64,000 bases of DNA from Burkholderia sp. 8Y (GTDB lineage Bacteria > Pseudomonadota > Gammaproteobacteria > Burkholderiales > Burkholderiaceae): positions 1,143,777 to 1,207,776 of the forward strand of contig NZ_LR733519.1 of assembly GCF_902506145.1 (NCBI RefSeq). Reading direction: 5' to 3'. Positions 8,063 through 17,716 of the stretch are shown piece by piece. The stretch's first letter is position 1, and every line of letters starts with the position of its first letter. A model generated the notes under the pieces. The model had not been told where the DNA came from. It did not search any database and worked only from the letters and a program-made list of their open reading frames with translations. The translations under genes were made by a program, and so were the position numbers.

Positions 8063-9373
8063 ATGCAGGAGAAGTCGACACGCCTGAAGCGAATCCAGGT
8101 CATGGCGATCGCATTGCTGACGATCGCGGGCATCGTGAATTATCTCGACCGCAGCACGCTCTCCATCGCCAATCATTCGGTGAGTACGGAACTGGGCTTG
8201 TCTGCCTCCCAGATGGGATTGCTGCTCTCCGCGTTTTCCTTCGCCTATGCCTTCGCGCAGCTGCCTATCGGCGTGTTGCTGGACCGCTTCGGCGCACGGA
8301 TCATGCTCGGCGTCGGCATGTTCGTGTGGTCGACCGCCCAGTTGTGCGGCGGACTCGTGTCGAACCTGACGCAATTTCTCGTCGCGCGCGTGGCGCTCGG
8401 CCTCGGCGAGTCGCCGAATTTTCCGGCGGGCGCAAAGGTCGTGAGCGAATGGTTCGGCGTCCATGAGCGCGGCAGGCCGACGGGCATCTTCATCACTTCG
8501 TCCACCATCGGTCCCGCACTTGCTCCTCCGGTACTGACCGTGCTGCTGCTCGTATTCGGCTGGCGCGCCATGTTTGTCATCATGGGTGTGCTCGGCATCG
8601 TCGTGTCGATCGGCTGGTATCTGCTCTATCGCGACCGCCGCTCGATGCCGCTCGACCCACGCGAACTCGCCTATCTCACCGACGGCGAAAGCGGCGAACG
8701 GGCGGAGCGCCGCATGACGATGCTCGAATGGCGCAGCCTCTTCAGCAAGGCGACGACGTGGGGCATGATTTTCGGCAACATGGGCGTGATTTACATGGTC
8801 TGGTTGTATCTGACCTGGCTGCCCGCGTATCTGGAACACGAGCGGCATCTGTCGATCGCGAACACCGGATGGCTCGTTTCGATTCCGTACCTGTTCGGCA
8901 CGCTTGGCATGCTGTCGAGCGGCTTCGTCGCCGACGGATTGATGGCGCGCGGAATGGCGCCCATGCGCAGCCGCAAGTGGCCGATTTGCGTGGGACTTGT
9001 CGGCGCCGCCCTCTTCACCGTTCCCGCAGCGTTCACGCCGAATCTGACGTTGGCAATGATCTACCTGTGCGCCGCCATGTTTTTCGTGAACATGGCGAGC
9101 GGCGCATGCTGGGCGCTTGCAACGGTTGCCGCGCCACGGCACATGGTCGCGTCGCTCGCAAGCATTCAGAACTTCGGCGGCTATTTCGGCGGCTCGTTCG
9201 CGCCGTTCATCACGGGCGTCGTCGTCGACACGACCCACTCGTTCGTCAATGCGTTTCTCATCAGCGCGGGTGTCGCGTTCGGCGCCGCGCTCGTCTACAT
9301 GTTCGTGGTGCGTCGGCGCATCGAAGAGCCGGAGGCAGACGTGTCGAGCCTGGGTCTTTCGAAACTGAATTGA
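8063..9373 (+). CDS. MFS transporter, ACS family (organic-acid carrier)
   Basis: A 436-residue, 12-helix inner-membrane symporter. The N-terminus (IVNYLDRSTLSIANHSV) and the motif PIGVLLDRFGAR are typical of the glucarate/galactonate/phthalate group. GAGGAGA before the ATG gives a strong start. The gap after the dioxygenase is 89 bp with no terminator seen, so co-transcription is likely and the protein would import the dioxygenase substrate. Confidence 0.88.
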   Translation: MQEKSTRLKRIQVMAIALLTIAGIVNYLDRSTLSIANHSVSTELGLSASQMGLLLSAFSFAYAFAQLPIGVLLDRFGARIMLGVGMFVWSTAQLCGGLVSNLTQFLVARVALGLGESPNFPAGAKVVSEWFGVHERGRPTGIFITSSTIGPALAPPVLTVLLLVFGWRAMFVIMGVLGIVVSIGWYLLYRDRRSMPLDPRELAYLTDGESGERAERRMTMLEWRSLFSKATTWGMIFGNMGVIYMVWLYLTWLPAYLEHERHLSIANTGWLVSIPYLFGTLGMLSSGFVADGLMARGMAPMRSRKWPICVGLVGAALFTVPAAFTPNLTLAMIYLCAAMFFVNMASGACWALATVAAPRHMVASLASIQNFGGYFGGSFAPFITGVVVDTTHSFVNAFLISAGVAFGAALVYMFVVRRRIEEPEADVSSLGLSKLN

Positions 9374-9662
9374 TGCATGGGGACTGATGCAGCTCGCTGC
9401 TTTATGCTTCGCCTACCTCTGACGCTCTGTGCCCGAATCACTGAGCCGTTGCCCTGCCTGCGGCTCACAGTTGCACCGGCTTCGGCACAGTTCTTGATTA
9501 ATGTCTACTGCAATTGATCTTTCGTTCGTTGAATCGCTTGCGCCTCTGCCTTGCCACCGCATCAAACGCAGGAAACAAGACAGAGGGCTCAACAGAAATC
9601 GTTCGGGATTGAGTGTCGCGTTCCGCCGTTGCTTCGAACGAGCGACGGCGGAAGCGTCATCG

Positions 9663-9854
9663 TCAGGACTGAACGCCCTTCAGATGCTTGAGTTTGATGG
9701 GCCAGCCGCTCTGGTTAGGCTGCGTCACCGACTCCGTTTCGATACGTTCGATGATCTTCCCGTCAGCATCTTTTCGCACCGACACGGACTTCGTATAGGT
9801 GGTCGAAACACATCCGGACAACAGAACCGAAATTGCACAAGGTGTCAGCACCAA
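9663..9854 (-). CDS. Small putative lipoprotein, start codon problematic
   Basis: A frame of about 63 residues encoding a type II signal sequence with the lipobox LLSGC, then a short charged domain. Cleavage would leave a mature peptide of about 50 residues anchored in the membrane. The only start inside the frame is TTG at 9854. Upstream in frame the DNA reads ATG (9872-9870), TAA (9869-9867), then three Lys/Thr-type codons, exactly where a normal MKKKTL-like N-terminus would sit. The second codon therefore looks like a nonsense mutation, or the TTG is used. No functional family was recognised. Confidence 0.45.
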   Translation of the reverse strand: MVLTPCAISVLLSGCVSTTYTKSVSVRKDADGKIIERIETESVTQPNQSGWPIKLKHLKGVQS

Positions 9855-9934
9855 CGTCTTTTTCTTTTACATTCGTCCTAAGTTGAGACACCACCCGGAG
9901 AGAGGCTCCCTCCGGATGAAGGGTGCTTGCCCGG

Positions 9935-10220
9935 TCAGTATGAGATCGGGCTCAGAAGCGCAGGTGCACCGAACTCCTGCACCTTCGCATTCGATTGCTG
10001 AAAATACAGCATCCAGAATTGCTTGAGCACGGCCATCGTCACCGGATCGCGATACGCATTGCGTGCTTTCCCATCGCCGGAGAGCAGCCCCGCGCCGTAG
10101 GACGCGTAAGACCTCCAGCATCACGGCTCGCCGGTACACGAGATCGCCAGGCGGGTACGGTCCGAGGCACTCTTCAACGCTCGAATAGACTTCCTGACCG
10201 GGCCGCGGTGCGAATATGTC
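9935..10220 (-). pseudogene. Frameshifted remnant of an unidentified gene
   Basis: Two minus-strand frames with host-like codon use join into one plausible protein tail. The first (about 10220-10100) contains PRPGQEVYSSVEECLGPYPP; the second (about 10105-9935) contains RDPVTMAVLKQFWMLYFQQS and ends at a stop at 9935. A one-base shift between them, near 10100, breaks the frame, and no start is visible upstream. The family is not recognised. Confidence 0.4.
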
Positions 10221-10258
10221 ACCAAGCGAAGGGCTTCGGTAGCTGGGCTGCGCTCAGT

Positions 10259-10477
10259 GAACTCGCTGAACCGTATTTGCTCGATGGTGCGCCGGAGATC
10301 CCGCTTTGCTGCACGGATGTCTTCGGCCCCTACGACTATGTCGTCGAATTCCCTGTGCGGGACCGGGAACAACTGGAACCGAGGATGTCCCGACTGCTGG
10401 ATTTCGGCCCGTTCGCCAAGTGCGTCGCACGCATGCAGTGGTGGTTCTGTCAGCCCTTCGATCAGCTGAGTCCATGA
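10259..10477 (+). pseudogene. C-terminal remnant resembling an Lrp/AsnC ligand domain
   Basis: A plus-strand segment with strong third-position G/C bias, centred on GPYDYVVEFPVRDREQLEP. The spacing resembles the ligand-binding (RAM) domain of Lrp/AsnC regulators (G-x-YD, then a valine-rich strand and a helix). The DNA-binding half is missing and the upstream frame loses coding character. It converges on the MFS gene at 10462 and overlaps its 3' end. The family match is by eye and tentative. Confidence 0.3.
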
Positions 10478-11805
10478 GTTGCGTCATCGACAATCTCGAC
10501 GCCGATAACCGTCCATTGAGGGAACAGAAGACAGTCTCCTGCCAACGACGTCCGCGATCTCCGCGTCAACCCCTCAACCACCCAACGCCCCCTCATCGCT
10601 CCCGCCGCCCCGATACGCGAACGTCCCAGCGCCGCCACGGGCTGCAGCGTCACGAGACCGAGCACGGCCAGTCCCGCGCCCAGCATGAAGTCGATCTCCA
10701 CGCCCGCACGGTCGACGATCGCGCCGCCCACGGCAGAACCCGTCGCAATCGCCACCTGAATGATGCTGACGAACATCGCCGAGCCGGCTTCCGGGTAGTC
10801 CGCCGTGCCGCGCTGTATCCACACGCTGAAGCACAGCGGCAGCGCGCCGAACGCCACGCCCCAAATCAGCATCGCGGCACTCTCGCCGATGTGCGAATGT
10901 CCGAGAAGCAGCATCGACACGATGGCGCCGAGAAGCAGCAGGATCATGGCGGCAACGGACTTGACGAGATGCTTCGCAACGAGCATCGACATCAGCGCGT
11001 TGGAGAAGAAGCCGATGACGCCGAATCCGAGCAGCAGCAGCGTGATCGCGTTCAGCGAGAAATCCTGTTCGAGCAAGGGCGCGATGTACGTGTAGGTCGA
11101 GAAGTGCGCGCCGAAAGCGAACGCGACCATCAGCATGCTGAGCCGCGCATGCGGCCTTGCGAGCAGCGCCCGAAAATCGCCGAAGCGCAGGCCCGATGCA
11201 GATGGCAGCCGCGGCACGAGCAACGCCTGCGCCGCGAGCGCGACCGCGACGAGGCCAGCGGTCGCGGCGAAGGACAGACGCCACGACGCGAACGATGCGA
11301 TGAAGATGCCGAGCGGAACGCCGATGACCGTTGCGAACGTCACACCCGTGAGGATGATGGCCGTCGCTTTCGCGGCGTCCTTGCCTTGCACGAGTCGAGG
11401 CGCCGCGGCGGTCGCGAGCGTCCAGAAACCGCCGAGCGCCGCGCCGAGCAACGCGCGCCCGACGAGCATCGTGGCGAAACCGGGAGCCATCGCGCACACG
11501 ACGTTGGACACGAACAGGACAGCCGTGAGCAGCAGGAAGACATATCGACGGTCCATGCGGCCCGCGCCGACGAGCAGCGTTGGAGCGAAGACGGCGGCCA
11601 TGACACCGGGCGTCGTCACCATCAAACCCGCGACGCCGGCGGTCACGCCCAAGTCGTGAGAAATCTGCGGCAGCAGGCCGACCGGCAGGAATTCCGCCGT
11701 CACGAACGCGAATGCGCTGACCGCGACGGCAAGCACTGCAAGCCACTGACGTAACGTGGTTGCAGTGTCCGGTGATCCGGAGTTCGCAGGGGTGTCGATA
11801 TGCAT
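10462..11805 (-). CDS. MFS transporter, DHA1 efflux type
   Basis: A 12-helix inner-membrane exporter of about 447 residues. AFAFVTAEFLPVGLLPQI in helix 1 is typical of the AraJ/NepI/Bcr-like DHA1 group, which exports sugars, nucleosides or drugs. The start at 11805 (MHIDTPANSG) is preferred to a longer in-frame extension to 11883 because it fits the short cytoplasmic N-terminus of the family; neither start has a strong ribosome site. About 40 residues at the C-terminus, after the last helix, look unusual and overlap a relic on the other strand, so the original stop may have been lost. Confidence 0.82.
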   Translation of the reverse strand: MHIDTPANSGSPDTATTLRQWLAVLAVAVSAFAFVTAEFLPVGLLPQISHDLGVTAGVAGLMVTTPGVMAAVFAPTLLVGAGRMDRRYVFLLLTAVLFVSNVVCAMAPGFATMLVGRALLGAALGGFWTLATAAAPRLVQGKDAAKATAIILTGVTFATVIGVPLGIFIASFASWRLSFAATAGLVAVALAAQALLVPRLPSASGLRFGDFRALLARPHARLSMLMVAFAFGAHFSTYTYIAPLLEQDFSLNAITLLLLGFGVIGFFSNALMSMLVAKHLVKSVAAMILLLLGAIVSMLLLGHSHIGESAAMLIWGVAFGALPLCFSVWIQRGTADYPEAGSAMFVSIIQVAIATGSAVGGAIVDRAGVEIDFMLGAGLAVLGLVTLQPVAALGRSRIGAAGAMRGRWVVEGLTRRSRTSLAGDCLLFPQWTVIGVEIVDDATHGLS

Positions 11806-12562
11806 CGTGATGAGTAGCGGTAAAACTGTCCAGGCGATGGCCTCGCGTTCGACATCGAACGGCCAGTGCGACGAATGCAACACTGTAGGGGGATGCGCGA
11901 CGAGGAAAAAGGGCGAGGGGTCGAATTGACAATCCTAGTCAGGCGAACAATCGCACGCGGCACGTGCACGGGCCGCGAGTCGCGCCTGTCGCGCGATTGC
12001 GGGTGTATCGACACCTTTCGGTTATGCACGGTGCTATGTCTGCATGCCGACGAGCGCAACCAAGGCGACGTTGCATCGCCCGGCCTGCAATGCTTGTCGC
12101 GAGTCGGCTGGAAAGCAAAGAACGATAAACCGTTTGGCATCGCGCGGGCGGCCGGCTTTCAGTGATTGGCTGGCTTTCGGGCCGCTGCATCGATGTCCTT
12201 GGGGAGATGCGCATCGGGCCGCGCGCGTGCCGAACAGCCCGCACCCGATGACTACCCCGAAATTCTGCAAATTCACGCCGACCATACGACAAAGCGCATT
12301 GCGGGCGCTGGCACTTCGATGGCTCCTGCGATGAAGCGCCGCTACCCGGCACGTTGCTGTGCATTCGAAGGTGAGAACACGCGTCGCCGCGCTCGCGGTC
12401 CGCAGCCCGATGCATCGTTCGCCGGGCGCGTGCAGGAATTCGCGCGGCCGGTCGCTGGACGCAATATCAGCGGCATTGCCTTGCACTTCAGTGCAGTCTG
12501 CGCAGCATAGCGACGTCATGCTTCTTCTCGACGAGTGCACGCAACGTGCAACCCGCCTCAGC
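11806..12562. other. Intergenic region of about 750 bp without a supported gene
   Basis: It lies between the start of the DHA1 exporter and the 3' end of the aromatic-acid carrier. Several open frames exist on both strands, but none has a ribosome site, a family signature or consistent codon use. A short decayed gene cannot be ruled out. Confidence 0.4.
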
Positions 12563-13954
12563 TCATCTGCCCGCCGATCCGATCGCAACCTCCTCTGCCT
12601 CACGATGCATATCGGCGCAACGCAAGCGATAACGCGCGAGCACATGAACGCTCACCGCCGCGACCACGAGCGGTGCCGCGACGACGCCGAAGATGACCTT
12701 CGGTCCCCAGTGCGCCGCGAGCATCGCGCCGCCGATCATCGATCCAACGATCGATCCTATGCGGCCCATGCCGAGCGTCCACGCCACGCCGGTCGCTCGT
12801 GCCGCCGTGGCGTAGTAGCCTGCCGACAGAATGTTCGTGCCGGTCATCGTGCCGCCGGTGCCCACGCCGGTGACGAAGAGCGCGAGCAATGCCAGAGCCG
12901 GCATGCCGGAAAGATGGCCGAACGATGCAAGGCTGATCGCCGCGCAAACGAAGGCGCCGCACAGCACGTACTGCGGATTCATGCGGTCCATCAGCAGGCC
13001 GAGCAGGATCGCGCCGAGGCTGTTGCCGGTGAGATAAAGCGCCGTCATCAACGAAGCGTGATTGAACGACAGCCCGCTCTGCTGTATCAGAAGCGGCAGC
13101 CAGTTGCCGAGGAAGTAGATGACGAAGAGCGCCATGAATGCCGTCGTCCAGAGCAGCAGCGTGCCGCCGCCCACGCCGGGCCGCAGCAACTGGCGAATCG
13201 GCTGGCCCTGTACGCGGTTCTCGCCAAGCGTGATCGCGACGTTGTCAAACGTGGCATCGGGCGCGACGCGCTGCAGGATCGCGCGCGCCTGCGCTTGGCT
13301 GCCGCCGCGTGCGACGAGGTAGCGCGCCGATTCGGGAAGCCAGCGCGCCAGCACGGCAACGACGAGAAGCGGCAGGACGCCGCCCAGGACGAGCATCGAT
13401 TGCCAGCCGAAGGCCGCGATCATGCGCGAGGCGACCAGCCCGCCGAGCGCGCCGCCGACGGCGATTCCGCATCCGATGGGCGCAACGAGTGTGGAGCGCA
13501 GGCGGTCGGGGCAGTATTCCGCCGCCAGCGTGTAGGCGTTCGGCATGGCGCCGCCCAGTCCGAGACCGGTCAGGAAGCGCAATGCGATCAGCATGCCAAT
13601 GGAATTCGCCCATGCCGAGACCAGGCTGAAGAGCGCGAACACCGCAATCGACGCGATCAGCGTCGGCTTGCGTCCGAAGCGGTCGGCGACGGGGCCGAAG
13701 ACGAACGATCCGACCGTCAGCCCGAAGAGACCTGCTCCGAACATCGGCGCGAGCTGGGCGGGCGCGGCGCCGAAGTGCGCCTTCAGCGCCGGCGCGATAT
13801 AGCCGACCACCACGGTGTCATAGCCGTCGAGCACAAGAATCAGAAAGCAGAGCAGAAACGTGACGATCTGGAACCGCGATAAGCCACGCTGGTTGATCAG
13901 GTCCTGCAGGACCACGCTGCGCGTTTCGTCTGCTGGATGCGGTGCATGCATCAT
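12563..13954 (-). CDS. MFS transporter, aromatic acid:H+ symporter (AAHS) family
   Basis: A 463-residue carrier related to PcaK and BenK, which import protocatechuate, 4-hydroxybenzoate or benzoate with protons. The AAHS hallmark LVLDGYDTVVVGYIAPAL (about residues 40-57) has the conserved Asp in helix 1, followed by the loop motif GPVADRFGRKP. GGGAGAC directly before the ATG supports the start. It lies 230 bp downstream of the cluster A decarboxylase on the same strand and could be read through from that operon. The likely substrate is an aromatic acid of the protocatechuate group. Confidence 0.88.
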   Translation of the reverse strand: MMHAPHPADETRSVVLQDLINQRGLSRFQIVTFLLCFLILVLDGYDTVVVGYIAPALKAHFGAAPAQLAPMFGAGLFGLTVGSFVFGPVADRFGRKPTLIASIAVFALFSLVSAWANSIGMLIALRFLTGLGLGGAMPNAYTLAAEYCPDRLRSTLVAPIGCGIAVGGALGGLVASRMIAAFGWQSMLVLGGVLPLLVVAVLARWLPESARYLVARGGSQAQARAILQRVAPDATFDNVAITLGENRVQGQPIRQLLRPGVGGGTLLLWTTAFMALFVIYFLGNWLPLLIQQSGLSFNHASLMTALYLTGNSLGAILLGLLMDRMNPQYVLCGAFVCAAISLASFGHLSGMPALALLALFVTGVGTGGTMTGTNILSAGYYATAARATGVAWTLGMGRIGSIVGSMIGGAMLAAHWGPKVIFGVVAAPLVVAAVSVHVLARYRLRCADMHREAEEVAIGSAGR

Positions 13955-14184
13955 GTCTCCCGTGGCCGCTTGCGGCTCGTTATAGTCGGCGCTGTCTCGC
14001 CCGATTGCTGCGATCCTCCGGGATGCGTTGCCGGTGATGATCGATCGCGAACGCTCAGGCGCATTCCGCTGCGATCAGCCGGGCCATCGTGCTTCTTCTC
14101 ATTGCCCCGTTTCGCGATGATGCCACTGCGCTCGACGCCCCGCCTCCACGGCGCATCGAGCGCGTCGCAAAACCACGCGCGGCG

Positions 14185-15177
14185 TCAGATCTTGAAGGAT
14201 TCGAGCGTGGCGGGATGGAACAATTCCTCGGGCTGCAGCAGCCGGCTGGACAACCCTTCTTCGTGATGGCGCTTCAGGAAGCGCGAGAGCACATGCCGGT
14301 TCGGCTCGAAGCCGTATGACCAGAAGTCGTGTCCCATCAGCCGGCGCGCGTTCCGCAATTGCTCCTCGACGAACGGCAGCGTGACCTTGGTCGCGGACGT
14401 ATCGCTCAACTTCGTGAGCGCGATTGCCTTGCTCTTCTCGAAGGCTTTGGCCACCGCGCCGGGCAGCCACGGATGCTGCTCCGCCAGCGTGCGCCGCACG
14501 CCCAGCAGATGCATGACCGGAAAGAGCTTCGTGCGCGAGTACCAGTCGGCGGCGGCCTTCTGCGGGTCGTCGAAGAGATACTTCACGTTCGGATGGCCTT
14601 CCGTGAAGCACGACGGCGCGCGCGGCCCAATGAGCGCATCGATCTCGCCGGACGCGAGCATGCCGGAGATGGTCTGATGTTCGGGCGCGTTTTCGAGCCG
14701 CACGTCGTCGGGCAGCTTGAGACTGATTTTCTCCAGGCGGCCAGGTTCCTCATAGCCGCCGCGAACCCACGTGACGTCCGACGGCTTCAGTCCGTGATCT
14801 TCTTCGAGGAACAGACGCGCCCACACGTTCGCCGTCAACTGATATTCGGGCACGCCGATGCGCTTGCCCTTCAAATCGGCCGGCGTCTCGATGCCGCGGT
14901 CGTTGCGCACGTAGATCGACGTGTGGCGGAACGCGCGCGACGGAAAGACCGGCACGCCAATATACGGGCTCGTGCCCGCCGCCGTCTTCACGCTGTAGCT
15001 GGAGAGCGACAGTTCACAGATGTCGTAATCCGCATGGCGGAAGGCGCGGAAGAAAATCTCTTCCGGGTCCTGCAGCATGAAGACGGGATCGACGCCGTCG
15101 ATCTGCACTTCGCCGTCGACCAGCGGCCGCATGCGATCGTAGTTGCCCACTGCAATAGAGAGGTTCAGCTTCGCCAT
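14185..15177 (-). CDS. ophC: 4,5-dihydroxyphthalate decarboxylase-like protein (cluster A)
   Basis: A 330-residue protein of the Pht5/OphC family, which decarboxylates 4,5-dihydroxyphthalate to protocatechuate. The fold is that of a NitT/TauT periplasmic binding protein, but there is no signal peptide: the protein starts MAKLNLSIAVGNYDRM, so it is cytoplasmic. The length equals that of known OphC. It begins 2 bp after the dehydrogenase stop and is the last gene of the operon reductase, oxygenase, dehydrogenase, decarboxylase. A very similar paralogue of identical length is at 32362-33354. Some homologues act on other dihydroxylated diacids, so the exact isomer is inferred. Confidence 0.87.
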   Translation of the reverse strand: MAKLNLSIAVGNYDRMRPLVDGEVQIDGVDPVFMLQDPEEIFFRAFRHADYDICELSLSSYSVKTAAGTSPYIGVPVFPSRAFRHTSIYVRNDRGIETPADLKGKRIGVPEYQLTANVWARLFLEEDHGLKPSDVTWVRGGYEEPGRLEKISLKLPDDVRLENAPEHQTISGMLASGEIDALIGPRAPSCFTEGHPNVKYLFDDPQKAAADWYSRTKLFPVMHLLGVRRTLAEQHPWLPGAVAKAFEKSKAIALTKLSDTSATKVTLPFVEEQLRNARRLMGHDFWSYGFEPNRHVLSRFLKRHHEEGLSSRLLQPEELFHPATLESFKI

Positions 15178-15179
15178 AG

Positions 15180-16373
15180 TCAACGTTTCCTGGTTTTGGT
15201 TGTTTCGCCGCCGATCAGCACATCGCGCGATTCGGCGCTCGATTGCAGCATGGCAAGACAAATCTCGAGCGTTCCGCGTGCCCACTCGCCGTCGTGCAGC
15301 GGCGCCATGCCGCCGTGCACGGCGCCGATCAATTCGTCGATGACTTCGGCGCGCGGCACGCCCGGCGCCTCGAGTTCGATGCGCTCGCGCCGTTCGTCCC
15401 CGTACATGACGATTTCATGCGGCAAGGGCCGCAAATCGCCACGTTCGCAGGATACGATGACCGGACCGAAGTGCTGATGCCGGGGCGCATCGGGCGCCCT
15501 GGAGACGGGCGTACAGGCCTTTCCGCCGTAAGTCCCCGCTGCCTTGAGGCGCGCTTCCTCGTCGGGCGACGACACCTGCGAGAGCTTGCGGCGCGCAACG
15601 CCGTATTCGTCGGCATCGCGCTGCTGTCCCATTTCGCCGATCCATCCGATCCACTCGTCCGAGTCGAAATGCGCATAGCCGTTGTAGCAAAGCGTGGCAA
15701 ATGCGCCGTTCTCGAACCACAGCGTCGCGGTGTACGCGCCTTCGGTGGGACGCGCCGCATCCCAATTGCCGACGGCCGCGCGAATGCGCGTCGCGCGGCT
15801 GCCCGCGAGCATGCGCACGATATCGACCTGATGCGCCGCCTGACTGAACACCGCGCCGCCGCCCTCTTCGGTCTTCAGTTCCTCGGGACGGCGCGGCCGG
15901 TACAGGTAGTCGGTGTAATTGAGCGCGTGGATCATGCGCACGGCGCCGAACGCGCCCGATGCGATCAGCTCGCGCGTACGCAGATAAGGCGTATCGAAGC
16001 TGTGGCAATGTCCGACGATCAGATGCACGCCCGCCGTGCGGCATGCATCGATCATGTCGTCGCATTCGGCAAGCGACAGCGCCATCGGCTTCTCGACGAG
16101 CACGTGCTTGCCATGCGCCGCCGCGATCCGCGTATGCGCCGCGTGAAACTGGTGCGGGCTCGCGATATAGATGGCGTCGATGTCGGGCCTGCGGGCGAGC
16201 GCGTCGATGTCGTCGACGGCGGGCGCGTCGAAATCCGCCTCGAACTGCGTCCGCGCCGTTTCGCGCGGATCGCAGGCGGCAACCAGCTGCACGCGCGCGT
16301 CCGCGAGAAAGGTCGGCAGCATCAGCGAAAAGGCGCGGCCGAGTCCCGCTATGCCCAGGCGAATCTTCTCCAT
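15180..16373 (-). CDS. ophB: Dihydrodiol dehydrogenase, Gfo/Idh/MocA family (cluster A)
   Basis: A 397-residue NAD(P)-dependent oxidoreductase. The Rossmann motif GIAGLGRAF lies at about residues 7-15 and the family signature [11 protein letters not shown] at about 95-105. The Pht4/OphB enzymes of phthalate pathways, which rearomatise cis-4,5-dihydrodiol phthalate to 4,5-dihydroxyphthalate, belong to this family and have this length. The ATG shares its A with the TGA of the oxygenase gene (TGATG), so the two are translationally coupled. A paralogue is at 30072-31322. Confidence 0.85.
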   Translation of the reverse strand: MEKIRLGIAGLGRAFSLMLPTFLADARVQLVAACDPRETARTQFEADFDAPAVDDIDALARRPDIDAIYIASPHQFHAAHTRIAAAHGKHVLVEKPMALSLAECDDMIDACRTAGVHLIVGHCHSFDTPYLRTRELIASGAFGAVRMIHALNYTDYLYRPRRPEELKTEEGGGAVFSQAAHQVDIVRMLAGSRATRIRAAVGNWDAARPTEGAYTATLWFENGAFATLCYNGYAHFDSDEWIGWIGEMGQQRDADEYGVARRKLSQVSSPDEEARLKAAGTYGGKACTPVSRAPDAPRHQHFGPVIVSCERGDLRPLPHEIVMYGDERRERIELEAPGVPRAEVIDELIGAVHGGMAPLHDGEWARGTLEICLAMLQSSAESRDVLIGGETTKTRKR

Positions 16374-17698
16374 CAGACCTGAACCTGATAGTTCGATTCG
16401 AGTTCAGGTGAGGCTTGCGCAGCCGCTTCGACCCACACCGGTCGCGCGGCGTACTGCTTCCAGTCGGTGTCTTTCGGCACCATTGCCTGAAACGAGCACA
16501 CGCTGCGCGGGATCGCCTTGTCGCCCGTGCCGATGGCCCCTTCGCCCGCCTGGAACGCTTTCAGCGCATCGAGCATGCGGCGGCGGAATTCCACCACGGC
16601 GACATCGCTCGCGCCGAGCCGCTCTTCGGTGCGATCCGCGATGGGACGCATGGTCAGCCACATCGCGATGTCCTGATTCGGGAAGCCCTTGATGCCGGTG
16701 AAGTTACCTGCCCTCATCGCTTCGCGATCCTGCCAGAAGCGGTTGTCGTGATTGCGCAGCGGCCGGTAATACGCGTCGAGATCGATGCCGACCTGCTGCC
16801 CGAGAAACTTGCGCCACGTTTCGGTCTCGGGCGTCTTGTCCGGATGGCCCCACGCCATGAAATAGAACGCGGTGCTGGTGTCGTCGCACGGCACGTTGAT
16901 GTTGGCGACGTTGTACAGATTGTTCGGCGGAATCAGCGCGGTGGCCGGCGCGACGAACACCGTCGAGCGCACGTAATCGTACGTGGCGGCATTCTGGATC
17001 GGACGTCGCAGCGCGGCGTAACGAAAGCCGTATTCCGTGCGATGCACCTGCAAGCGCGGCGCCTTGTCCGTCGACGGGCGCAGCCAGTTCTTCGAGGTCG
17101 CTTCCGCGCCGCCCACGCGTGCCGGCACGAAGTCCGACGAATGCAGGCTGGAGCTGTGCGCAGAGTCGATGGCGCCTTCGAGAATCTGCGCCCAGTTACA
17201 CGGCAGAATCGCCTTCGCGATGCTCACGCGCGTGTCTTCGGTCGGCGCCCACGCGGGCGGCACGAACTCGGGAATCGCGTCCTGCGGACCCATGTAGGCC
17301 CATACGAAGCCGCCCCATTCCTTCGTTTCGTACGCCTTGTGCTTGACCTTCTTCGTCATGTCGCTGCACGTGGGCTCGGACACCATCTCGATCACGTTGC
17401 CCTTCACGTCCATCTTCCAGCCGTGATAGAGGCAGCGCAGGCCGCAATCCTCATTGCGCCCGTAGACGAGCGAGACACGCCGATGCGGACAGTACTCGTC
17501 CATCACGCCGACGTTGCCGTCGGTATCGCGGAACACGACGAGGTCTTCCCCGAACACGCGGGCCTTGACGGGCGCGCCGTCCGGCTCGCTGACTTCCTCG
17601 ATCAGGCACACGGGCGTCCAGTGACGGCGCATCAACTGACCCATCGGTGCATCGCCTTCCACGCGGCACAGCAACTCGTTTTCTTCATGCGTGAGCAT
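16373..17698 (-). CDS. ophA2: Phthalate 4,5-dioxygenase oxygenase subunit (cluster A)
   Basis: A 441-residue ring-hydroxylating oxygenase that would add both atoms of O2 to the ring of phthalate or a close analogue. The Rieske [2Fe-2S] ligands are Cys70/His72 (CPHR) and Cys89/His92 (CLYHGW). The mononuclear iron ligands are Asp178, His181 and His186 in DSAHSSSLH. Length and layout match the single-subunit oxygenase of OphA2/Pht3, which draws electrons from a separate reductase, here the gene just upstream (18-bp gap). The cluster B oxygenase (28456) is clearly more distant from it than the decarboxylases are from each other. Confidence 0.9.
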   Translation of the reverse strand: MLTHEENELLCRVEGDAPMGQLMRRHWTPVCLIEEVSEPDGAPVKARVFGEDLVVFRDTDGNVGVMDEYCPHRRVSLVYGRNEDCGLRCLYHGWKMDVKGNVIEMVSEPTCSDMTKKVKHKAYETKEWGGFVWAYMGPQDAIPEFVPPAWAPTEDTRVSIAKAILPCNWAQILEGAIDSAHSSSLHSSDFVPARVGGAEATSKNWLRPSTDKAPRLQVHRTEYGFRYAALRRPIQNAATYDYVRSTVFVAPATALIPPNNLYNVANINVPCDDTSTAFYFMAWGHPDKTPETETWRKFLGQQVGIDLDAYYRPLRNHDNRFWQDREAMRAGNFTGIKGFPNQDIAMWLTMRPIADRTEERLGASDVAVVEFRRRMLDALKAFQAGEGAIGTGDKAIPRSVCSFQAMVPKDTDWKQYAARPVWVEAAAQASPELESNYQVQV

Positions 17699-17716
17699 TT
17701 ACGCTTCTCCAGATAT

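Noticed and set aside
9501-9881. 126-codon plus-strand frame opposite the lipoprotein
   Set aside because: The minus strand has a clear lipobox, and the plus frame has no start signal or signature.
12359-13882. 507-codon plus-strand frame opposite the aromatic-acid carrier
   Set aside because: The AAHS motifs on the minus strand are decisive; the plus-strand product is Arg/Ala/Asp-rich without hydrophobic or catalytic patterns.
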